From Alphaproteobacteria bacterium (GTDB lineage: Bacteria > Pseudomonadota > Alphaproteobacteria > Rhodospirillales > Magnetospirillaceae): a stretch of DNA of 64,000 bases. The notes beneath the pieces were generated by a model. The model was given only the letters and a program-made list of their open reading frames with translations, was not told where the DNA came from and did not search any database. The stretch is taken from positions 1 through 64,000 of the forward strand of contig JAJPHO010000189.1 of assembly GCA_021325215.1 (NCBI GenBank). Direction: 5' to 3'. The position numbers were made by a program, and so were the translations under genes. Positions 57,652 through 64,000 of this stretch are shown piece by piece; the stretch's first letter is position 1, and the number at the start of each line of letters is the position of its first letter.

Positions 57652-57968
57652 GCGGGAACTGGGCCGTCGACGCGCTGCTCTGCTTTGCCGTGGCCGCCGC
57701 ATGGATAGCCTGCTTTGGCTTCGTGTGCCGGCGCAGAGCCCTCGACAGCCTGCATTATCCCAGCATCATCGCCTCGGTTACCGGTTCCGCGTTGGCACTG
57801 GCCGGCCTGTTCACCGAAGGATTGACCGTGCGGGCGGGCAAGCTGCTGCTGCTCGACGCTTTGGCCCTGATCTCCGCCCTGGTCCTCGCCCACGCTCTGG
57901 CCCGCAGCGCGCTGCGCCGCGCACGGCAGCAGATCGAGAGCGGAGTGATGATCGACCGCCGGGAATGA
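57648..57968 (+). CDS. Monovalent cation/H+ antiporter subunit G-like (MrpG)
   Basis: 106 residues with three predicted TM segments and RRRALDSLHYPSIIASVTGSALALAGLFTEG, an equivalent of the MrpG/PhaG motif FPDFYTRLHA.TKA.TLG. It starts in the last codons of the F-like gene and ends directly beside the convergent LrgB gene. Subunits F and G alone do not exchange ions in the known complex, so they may serve a distant Mrp operon or have a different role. Confidence 0.6.
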   Translation: MSGNWAVDALLCFAVAAAWIACFGFVCRRRALDSLHYPSIIASVTGSALALAGLFTEGLTVRAGKLLLLDALALISALVLAHALARSALRRARQQIESGVMIDRRE

Positions 57969-58691
57969 CTATTTGAACCAGCCCGCCAGCAGCGGCACGA
58001 CGATCGCGGTCACCACGCCGTTCAATCCCATCGCCAAGCCCGAAAAAGCACCAGCCGTCTGGCTCTCGGCCAGGGCGCGCGCCGTGCCGATGCCATGCGA
58101 GGCGGTGCCCATGGCGAGGCCGCGGGCGCGGGCGTCGCGGATCTTCAGGCGGTCCAGCACCCAGGGTCCGACCACCGCGCCGATGATGCCGGTCAGCAGC
58201 ACCAGCGCCGCGGTCAGCGAGGGCAGGCCGCCGACCTGTTCGGCGACGCCCATGGCGATCGGCGTGGTGACCGATTTCGGCGCGGCGGACAGCACGGTCT
58301 GCGGCGCGGCGCCCAGCGCCTGAGCGATCCACATCGCGCTGAGGCTGGCGACGATCGAGCCGACGATCAGCGCCGTCGCCACCGCATGCATCGAGCGGCG
58401 CAGCGTATGGAGCTGGCGATAGAGCGGCAGGGCCAGCGCGACCGTGGCCGGACCCAGCAGGAAATGGACGAACTGGGCGCCCTGGAAATAGGTCTGGTAA
58501 TCGGTGCCGGTCAGCTTGAGCAGCACGATCAGCAGCACCACCGAGACCAATACCGGATTGAGAAAGGGCGTGCCCTTGGCCTTGAGATAGGCCCATCGTC
58601 CGGCCAGATAGGCGAGCAGGGTCAGCGACAGGCCGAGCAGCGGCTGGGCGGCCAGGTAAACCCAGATGGTCTGCAGGTCGGCGGGGATCAT
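57969..58691 (-). CDS. lrgB: LrgB/CidB-family membrane protein
   Basis: 240 residues with about seven TM segments and conserved LrgB features: LSAAPKSVTTPIAMGVAEQVGG, and a late ARGLAMGTASHGIGTARALAE. The pair with LrgA (stop/start overlap of four bases) is standard. In bacteria the LrgAB/CidAB proteins influence autolysis and export of pyruvate or other small acids. The ATG at 58691 is preferred over an upstream frame to 59006, which runs through lrgA. Confidence 0.93.
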   Translation of the reverse strand: MIPADLQTIWVYLAAQPLLGLSLTLLAYLAGRWAYLKAKGTPFLNPVLVSVVLLIVLLKLTGTDYQTYFQGAQFVHFLLGPATVALALPLYRQLHTLRRSMHAVATALIVGSIVASLSAMWIAQALGAAPQTVLSAAPKSVTTPIAMGVAEQVGGLPSLTAALVLLTGIIGAVVGPWVLDRLKIRDARARGLAMGTASHGIGTARALAESQTAGAFSGLAMGLNGVVTAIVVPLLAGWFK

Positions 58692-59035
58692 GGCTGATCT
58701 CCCGGCTTGGCCAGGCGCTGCATCAGCCAGGCGGTGACGCCGATGGTCAGCGCGGTCGAGACCACCAGCGAGACCAGGATCGGCAGCCATTGCGACAGGA
58801 TCAGATCGAGATGCAGCATGATGCCGACGCCGGCCGGCACGAACAGCAGCGACAGATGGGAGAGCAGCGAGCCGGCGGTTTCCTCCAGCTTGGCCGAGGG
58901 GCCGCCGCGCCAGACCAGGCCGGCGAACAGCAGCCCCATGCCGATCACCGGCCCCGGAACCGGCAGATGGATCAGCCTGACCAGCACTTCGCCGGCCAGC
59001 TGGCACACCAGGATCAGGGCCAGGCTTTCAATCAT
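58688..59035 (-). CDS. lrgA: LrgA/CidA-family membrane protein
   Basis: 115 residues with four predicted TM segments and the family motif HLPVPGPVIGMGLLFAGL plus LSLLFVPAGVGIMLHL. It is the holin-like partner of LrgB, whose start overlaps its stop by four bases. Confidence 0.93.
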   Translation of the reverse strand: MIESLALILVCQLAGEVLVRLIHLPVPGPVIGMGLLFAGLVWRGGPSAKLEETAGSLLSHLSLLFVPAGVGIMLHLDLILSQWLPILVSLVVSTALTIGVTAWLMQRLAKPGDQP

Positions 59036-59081
59036 CGAACTCTCCCGCTGTCGCGCTCGTCAGGCGGGAGAGGATAGGGCT

Positions 59082-61895
59082 TTAGACCAGCACCAGCCAG
59101 TGCTGGGCATCTGCGGGATGCGCAGAGGTGACCTGCACGTCGCTGATGAATTCGCCCGAATTGCTGAAATCGGCCAGTACCTGGGCGTGGGCCGCCAGTT
59201 CCGCGGCGGCGTAGGCGGCGGTACCGGCGGCGAGGCCATTGGTGAACTGATTGATGATGGTCAGATAGAAGGTGACCGCCGCGGCATTGTCCGGCGCCCG
59301 GTGCAGCAGATTGTTGTAGGTGTCGGTGATGAACTGCGTGTCGCCCGTCGCGCTCTGCGCGTAAGTGTGCGCATTGGTGTATTCCGGCGAGGACAGGAAG
59401 GATTCGGCGAAATTGATGATGGTCAGGCTCGGATTGGCCGAAGCCTCCTGCTCGTAGTAATTCAGCCCGGCGACGTCCGGCGTGCGGGCGAAGACGGCGG
59501 CATAGAGGTTGGCGACCTGGGCCGAGGAGACCGCTCCGGCGGCGGACGGCGTTTCGCTCGCCACGAACAGGGTGTGGTCGGAGAATTGCAGCGCGGTGAC
59601 GTCGCTGAGCGCGGTGGTGCCGCCGCCGCTCTTGGTGACGTCGAAGGTGCCGGCCTGGGCGGTCGAGGCGAAGCTGTACTGGCTTGCCGTGCCGCTGAAC
59701 ACCACCACCGTGGCCAGGTTGGGCATGCCCTGGATCGAGGCTTCGGTGCCGGTCGCGGTGACGTCGAGCACCATGGTGGAGTCGATGATCGACAGCACGC
59801 CGCGGTCGGCGGAAAGCTGGGCCGACGTGATCGTCTCGGTCGGGATGCCGCTGTCGGTCAGGGTAATGCCCAGCAGCGCCCAGTTCGGCATCATTTCTTC
59901 GAGATGGTCGAGATTGGCGAACACGGTGGCGGCGCTGTCGGTCACCGCCACCTGGAAGGGCGTCTCGCCCTGGTCGAAGGCGGTCAGAGCGGCGGAAACG
60001 GAATAGCCGATATCGACCGGCACCTGGGTGATGTCGCTGGTGTTGGAGCCGTCGGTGGCGGTGATGTCGAGTACCGCGATGCCCGAGCTGGAGGAGGCGG
60101 TGTAGGTTAGCTTGGCGAGGTCGCCGGCGCTTACCTCGACTTGTCCGCCGCTGCCGCCGCCCTGCAGATCCTGCGCGCCGTTGAGACTGATGCTTCCGCC
60201 GCCGGACTCGATCGAGACGAAATATTTCAGGCCCGACTCGCCCGCCAGCGGCCCGGACAGCGAGAACAGATCGGCGACCGAGACCGACGAGGAGCGGGCG
60301 ACGATGGTGTCGACCGTGGGCAGGATGGTCAGCAGGGTCGAATCGACGCTCCAATAGACCTCGGTCGGCGTGGTCCAGCCGGTGCCGTCATTGCCCGAAA
60401 TGAACAGATCGACATTGCCGCCGGCGGCGCCGGTGGAAATGCTCAGCTTGCCGAAATCGGCCGCGGACACCACCACTTCGCCGGCCGCCTGCTGCGCGGC
60501 GGTGGCGAGATTGGTCGCCCCATTGAGGTTGAGCGCGCCGGTTCCCAGCAGCTCGATCTTGTATTCGGTGATGGTCAGGCCGGCGGTATCGATCGGCTTG
60601 ACCAGCGGCGAAAGCGCGATATTGCTCTGCGCGCTGAAGGTGAGCGCGCTCTCGTTGAAGCCGGCATTGGTGCTGATGGCCAGCCCGGTGATCTGTTCGG
60701 CGAAATTGAAGACGGCGTCGGGGGCGGCGGAATTGTCGATGGCGAAATCGCCGTCGACGCCGACCACGTCGCTCATCGAGACCTCGAACTGGGTCACATA
60801 GGTCTGGCCCGGCTCGACGCCCCAGGGATTGCGCACGATGAAGTCGCCGGTGCTGGCGTCGTAGCCGATCACCGCGAAGGCGTGATCGCCGACCAGCAGC
60901 GTCTGGCCTTGGGCGTTGACGGTGTCCTGCGCATTGGGGCCGGTTTCCAGCACCACGTCGTTGCCGGCCTGCACGGCCTCGATGATGATGTTCTTGTAGG
61001 ACAGCCAGTTGGCGCTGCTGCTGGTCAGATATTCGACGCTCGACGTATTGACCAGATTGGTCAGCACGTCGAAGGCGCTGTCCGCCGAGATGTTGTTGTA
61101 GGAATTGACCGCCGGGTGGTCGATGTTGCCGGTGGCGCTGAGCTGGGCATAAGCCTTTTCGACCAGCGAGGCCCACAGGCCCTGATTGCTGCCGTCGACG
61201 CCGTCATTGTAGAGCAGATAGCCCTGATAGGTGGGCAGCTGGGTGTTGACGGTGACCCAGGTCTCCTTGCCGTCGACATAGAAGCGCACGCCATAGACGC
61301 CGTTGCCGTCATTGACGAACATCGAATTGATCAGATTGGGATGGTTCTCGACCATCTCGATCATGCCCGAGCACAGCTCGCAATCGCCGTCATAGCCCTG
61401 GGCGACGTCGGCCACCTGGGCGACGCCCGAGATGCCGAACAATTTGTAGGCGCTGTAGCTCGTATAGGTCGGATTGACGGTCGGTTGCGTGCTGTCGCTG
61501 CTGGCGGTCGGATCGGGAAGGTCGGTGCCGAGGAACCATTTGCCGATCAGTTCGTTCAGCTGCTGCGTGCTGGTGCCGACCGTCAGATTGCCCAGCGCCG
61601 TCGCCGTCGCGCTGCCGCCATTCCAGGTCGCGTTGGCGGCGCTGCCTTCGGCCAGCTGGTAGAAGATCGAGGCGACATACCCCGAGGCAGCCAGCGCGTC
61701 GTCCGGATTTTCCAGGTTGAGCGCGATCGTCTGCAGATCGGCCAGTTCCGATGCCGTGACCGGACCCTGCTTGGCGACATCCTGCAGAACCGTCAGGGCG
61801 CCGGCATAGGACAGCGAACCGCTGGCGGTGAGGGATTCCATGTCCGACTTGATGCCGGCATTGGTGAGCGAGCTGATCCAGGAGACGGTCGTCAT
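59082..61895 (-). CDS. Calpain-type cysteine protease with DUF4214 tail
   Basis: 937 residues. A C2 calpain-like catalytic domain at about 150-365 contains C172 (AQGYDGDCELCSGM), H338 (VGDHAFAVIGYD) and N356 (VRNPWGVEPG), the complete Cys-His-Asn triad. It is followed by Ig-like and beta-solenoid-like repeats (380-790), including VTDSAATVFANLDHLEEMM, a pattern found in large secreted alphaproteobacterial proteins. A DUF4214 region (about 795-930: LYAAVFARTPDVAGLNYYEQEA, YNNLLHRAPD) closes it. No N-terminal signal peptide is seen, which fits type I secretion or a surface-layer link. It begins four bases inside the end of the next upstream gene. Confidence 0.85.
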   Translation of the reverse strand: MTTVSWISSLTNAGIKSDMESLTASGSLSYAGALTVLQDVAKQGPVTASELADLQTIALNLENPDDALAASGYVASIFYQLAEGSAANATWNGGSATATALGNLTVGTSTQQLNELIGKWFLGTDLPDPTASSDSTQPTVNPTYTSYSAYKLFGISGVAQVADVAQGYDGDCELCSGMIEMVENHPNLINSMFVNDGNGVYGVRFYVDGKETWVTVNTQLPTYQGYLLYNDGVDGSNQGLWASLVEKAYAQLSATGNIDHPAVNSYNNISADSAFDVLTNLVNTSSVEYLTSSSANWLSYKNIIIEAVQAGNDVVLETGPNAQDTVNAQGQTLLVGDHAFAVIGYDASTGDFIVRNPWGVEPGQTYVTQFEVSMSDVVGVDGDFAIDNSAAPDAVFNFAEQITGLAISTNAGFNESALTFSAQSNIALSPLVKPIDTAGLTITEYKIELLGTGALNLNGATNLATAAQQAAGEVVVSAADFGKLSISTGAAGGNVDLFISGNDGTGWTTPTEVYWSVDSTLLTILPTVDTIVARSSSVSVADLFSLSGPLAGESGLKYFVSIESGGGSISLNGAQDLQGGGSGGQVEVSAGDLAKLTYTASSSSGIAVLDITATDGSNTSDITQVPVDIGYSVSAALTAFDQGETPFQVAVTDSAATVFANLDHLEEMMPNWALLGITLTDSGIPTETITSAQLSADRGVLSIIDSTMVLDVTATGTEASIQGMPNLATVVVFSGTASQYSFASTAQAGTFDVTKSGGGTTALSDVTALQFSDHTLFVASETPSAAGAVSSAQVANLYAAVFARTPDVAGLNYYEQEASANPSLTIINFAESFLSSPEYTNAHTYAQSATGDTQFITDTYNNLLHRAPDNAAAVTFYLTIINQFTNGLAAGTAAYAAAELAAHAQVLADFSNSGEFISDVQVTSAHPADAQHWLVLV

Positions 61896-62887
61896 TTCAA
61901 TCCTGACATCTGATGGGCGAATTCCTGACCGGCTGGGCGCAGCCGGCCCTGTTCGTCGAAAAGAGAAACGCTGTCCTCGCCGTCGAACGAGGTCCAGATG
62001 GCGACCTTCACGCCGCCGGCCATCGCCGCGCGCATCAGAGGTCTCACGTGGCGCGGGTCGGAATCCGTGCGGCGCAGCGACAGATCGGTGCAGGCCGCCG
62101 GCTTGCCGGTCAGCCGTCCGATGGCCTCGATGGTCTGGGCCAGGGCCGCGGCGTCGCCGCCGTTCCAGCGGAAATTGACCATGTCGACCGACGCGGCGCG
62201 ATAGATCGGCAGCAGCGCATCGGCGCCCTGCAGCAATCTCTCGCGCATATCGGGCGGAACCTCGTCGGCGCGGCGATAAGAGCAGACTGTGCCGAGGCGG
62301 TCATAGAAGGCGCGTTTGGCATAGTCGCAGGCGAGGTCGGGCTTGCCGTCCTTCAGCAATTGAAGCCAGGTGGCGGCGGTCACGGAGTCGTAGGACAGGC
62401 CGCCATTGGCGCAGCGTATGCCGCGCTGATGCGAGACCTTGCAGGCGGTTTCCAGTTCCTTGCGGTAATCGACCGCGGTGCCGGCGAAACGATAGAGGCG
62501 GTTTTCCTCCTCCTCGACCACCAGCAGGGCCGGGTGCCATTGATCGAGCATGGCGCCGACGACGCGACCATAGGCGTCGGCATCCTCGGGCGGGGCGGAG
62601 GGGCGGCGGGGCGGGGCGTCGCGTCCGGTATTGCGCACGGTCAGGGCAAGCGACAGGCCGCTCTTGGCCAGGGCGCGGCAGGCGGCGCAATTGGGATCGG
62701 CGCGCCAGCGGTCGACATAGAGGGTGGGGGGACGGAACCAGGCTACGTCGAGAGCGCCGGCCCGCGCCGCCATCAGCGTGTAATCCTGACCGGGGGCCGG
62801 CCATAGCGCCACGCCGAACGGATTCTCGGCCCGCGACGCGGAACAGGCCGCCAGCAAAAGTAGAACTAGAATAAACCTACGTAGCAT
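61892..62887 (-). CDS. Exported protein of unknown function (putative TIM-barrel-like)
   Basis: 331 residues with a lipoprotein-like leader (MLRRFILVLLLLAACSASRA; the Cys follows LLLAA, a lipobox-like LAAC). The mature part has alternating strand-helix spacing with YTLMAARAGALDVAWFRPPTLYVDRWRADPNCAACRALAKSG, LLVVEEEENRLYRF and VDMVNFRWNGGDAAAL, suggesting a TIM-barrel glycosidase-like fold. I do not recognise the family. It lies directly upstream of the calpain-type protease with a four-base overlap, so the two are co-translated. It could be a surface partner or chaperone for that protease. Confidence 0.7.
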   Translation of the reverse strand: MLRRFILVLLLLAACSASRAENPFGVALWPAPGQDYTLMAARAGALDVAWFRPPTLYVDRWRADPNCAACRALAKSGLSLALTVRNTGRDAPPRRPSAPPEDADAYGRVVGAMLDQWHPALLVVEEEENRLYRFAGTAVDYRKELETACKVSHQRGIRCANGGLSYDSVTAATWLQLLKDGKPDLACDYAKRAFYDRLGTVCSYRRADEVPPDMRERLLQGADALLPIYRAASVDMVNFRWNGGDAAALAQTIEAIGRLTGKPAACTDLSLRRTDSDPRHVRPLMRAAMAGGVKVAIWTSFDGEDSVSLFDEQGRLRPAGQEFAHQMSGLK

Positions 62888-62972
62888 GGCGGTATCATGC
62901 TCAAGCGCGCGGATGGCGCCAAGCCGAAAATCGGCTATGGTTGATGACAATTTGGTTCCAGGAGTACCGGTC

Positions 62973-63554
62973 TTGCGCTTGTCCCGTTTCGCTTCCGCCG
63001 TTCTGCCCGCCTTGGCCACCCTGGCCTTCGCCGGCGCGGCTTCGGCCCAGTCCACCACGCCCAAGCTGGTCCTCGGCAAATATGAGAGCGCGCTCAAGCT
63101 GATGGATCAGGGGCAGTGCGAGAAGGCCAAGGACATGCTGTTCCCGTCGGGACACATGGTCGAGGGTGACGAGCTGGCGATAGAGGATATCGGCGAATGC
63201 TATCTCAAGGCCGCCGGCAAGCAGCCCGATGCCGACGCTGCGCAGAAGATGCGTGAGACCGGCGCCGGCTGGGTGCTGCGCGCCGCCGACATGGGCGTGC
63301 GCGAGGGTCAGGCTACGGCGGTGAAGCTCTATCTCGACGGAAAGATCTTTGTCACCGACCCCTATGAAGCGGCCAAATGGTATCTGCTGTGGCAGGCCAA
63401 CCGCAGCCAACTGCAGCTCGGCCTGGTCGAATTCGACTCAGGCCTGGCCCGGCAGGTCAACGCCTATGGCGCCGATGTGTGGGGCGAGGCGCGGACCCGC
63501 GCCCAGCATTGGAACAGGACTATTTTGCGGCCGGCGCAGTCTGAGGCGGAGTAG
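62973..63554 (+). CDS. Exported protein with Sel1-like features
   Basis: About 193 residues beginning with a signal peptide (LRLSRFASAVLPALATLAFAGAASA). The mature part is helical, with AADMGVREGQATAVKLYLDGKIFVTDPYEAAKWYLLWQANRSQLQ, resembling Sel1-like repeat helices (family motif AAxxGxxxAxxxLGxxYxxG). The TTG start at 62973 fits the CAGGAGTACC Shine-Dalgarno. An ATG at 62937 is in frame but has no ribosome-binding site. Function unknown. Confidence 0.7.
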   Translation: MRLSRFASAVLPALATLAFAGAASAQSTTPKLVLGKYESALKLMDQGQCEKAKDMLFPSGHMVEGDELAIEDIGECYLKAAGKQPDADAAQKMRETGAGWVLRAADMGVREGQATAVKLYLDGKIFVTDPYEAAKWYLLWQANRSQLQLGLVEFDSGLARQVNAYGADVWGEARTRAQHWNRTILRPAQSEAE

Positions 63555-63885
63555 ACTTCTCCTTGAACGTCTTCAAGGCATAGGAAAACTGGTTGGCCAG
63601 ATAATTGGCGGCGTCCACGGCGGCGTCGCCCTGGGCCAGCCAGGCCAGCTTCTGCTCTTCCGAAGTGCCGGCGGGCGCGTTGTCGTACAGGTCCTTGAGA
63701 CAGGTCTTGTAAGCTTCCAGCTGGACGACATAGCCCTGGATCGAATCGTGGGCTTCCTTCATCGACTGCTCGTCGGCCTTGGCGCCATTGGGAATGGCCG
63801 GCTCCTGAACGGCGGGCCGGGTGCAGGCGGCGTTAGCGCCAGTGGCGGCCAGCGACAGAAGGGCTGCGGCAAACAGGGCTTTCAT
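63520..63885 (-). CDS. Small exported protein of unknown function
   Basis: 121 residues with a signal peptide (MKALFAAALLSLAATGANA) and a helical mature part (EAHDSIQGYVVQLEAYKTCLKDLYDNAPAGTSEEQKLAWLAQGDAAVDAANYLANQFSYALKTF), with two Cys (AACTRP and YKTCLKD) that could form one disulfide. No family was recognised. It converges with the 62973 gene, the 3' ends overlapping by 35 bases. The final 115 bases of the window contain no recognisable gene. Confidence 0.72.
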   Translation of the reverse strand: MKALFAAALLSLAATGANAACTRPAVQEPAIPNGAKADEQSMKEAHDSIQGYVVQLEAYKTCLKDLYDNAPAGTSEEQKLAWLAQGDAAVDAANYLANQFSYALKTFKEKSTPPQTAPAAK

Positions 63886-64000
63886 AACAATCCTTTTTCC
63901 AACTGGGGTACCGGTGACACGGCGCTGCCCCAATTATGCCTGCCCGCCAGAGAAACGAAAGCCCGAAGCGCGGGCGAGAAGCGCCTTCCCGCAATGGTGG

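Noticed and set aside
60141-61913. 590-codon plus-strand frame opposite the calpain-type protease
   Set aside because: Composition typical of antisense frames in GC-rich genes, no start context, while the minus-strand frame has a complete catalytic triad.
63886-64000. Possible gene at the window end
   Set aside because: No frame with a start, ribosome-binding site or recognisable motif is visible in these 115 bases.

Overview
GC-rich chromosomal DNA, most likely from an alphaproteobacterium. The evidence is the many TonB-dependent receptors, a FixJ-type regulator, DUF3309 and CsbD stress proteins, 'AGAGC...GCTCT' intergenic hairpins, and heavy use of stop/start overlaps. No rRNA, tRNA, CRISPR array, phage or replication origin was recognised. 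The only stretch over 300 bases without a gene, 21382-21685, holds a 159-bp MITE-like element and a palindrome.

Layout. (1) 1-6047: end of a TonB receptor, an orphan Phd antitoxin, then a four-gene hydrolase operon (two alpha/beta hydrolases, a SnoaL-like protein, an MBL hydrolase), a TetR regulator and a second, secreted SnoaL-like gene. The operon and the second SnoaL gene carry near-identical promoter/operators, so a TetR regulon is inferred. (2) 6084-11525: GST, a large hybrid histidine kinase with Hpt domain, an SRPBCC protein and a LysR regulator. (3) 11621-17337: pqqA-B-C-D-E followed by a Met-rich small protein and a 'quinoprotein relay' set (zinc metallohydrolase, SoxYZ-like carrier, CxxxCW rhodanese-like protein). 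(4) 17399-21381: VapBC, a periplasmic binding protein and a TonB receptor. (5) 21686-31963: a NarX-type kinase and two NarL-type regulators, an outer-membrane protein, a NitT/TauT-like ABC transporter, a PAS hybrid kinase, a FIST sensor protein and a Cys-rich secreted protein. (6) 32064-35586: a PQQ alcohol dehydrogenase with the Asp-Tyr-Asp signature of lanthanide-dependent enzymes, split by a one-base frameshift, then cytochrome c PedF and a XoxJ-like binding protein. (7) 35723-37495: HicB with a remnant of HicA, and an M20 amidohydrolase. (8) 37564-42409: a PQQ-linked ABC transporter set (permease, ATPase, beta-propeller, binding protein) and cytochrome c. (9) 42459-45718: a short AraC regulator and the complete glutathione-dependent formaldehyde pathway (gfa, frmA, frmB). 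(10) 45715-63885: mixed genes, including a histidine acid phosphatase, an ArsR/SRPBCC pair with a clear operator, an S53 peptidase, an M3 peptidase, an ABC exporter, an EpmC-like protein, MrpF/G-like subunits, LrgAB and a calpain-type protease with a DUF4214 tail.

How it fits together. From about 11.6 to 45.7 kb the window encodes a PQQ-dependent alcohol oxidation island: cofactor synthesis, periplasmic dehydrogenase, cytochrome acceptors, binding proteins, transporters, several sensory systems, and cytoplasmic disposal of the formaldehyde made from methanol. A 28-bp element with an inverted repeat (AAAGTA-N5-TACTTT) occurs upstream of both the dehydrogenase and the outer-membrane protein gene, each time with a -10-like hexamer starting 14 nt after its end. 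It is probably the binding site of one of the island's response regulators. The parts of the island with no known function (relay proteins, Met-rich protein, Cys-rich small proteins, FIST protein) are the best candidates for undescribed biology.
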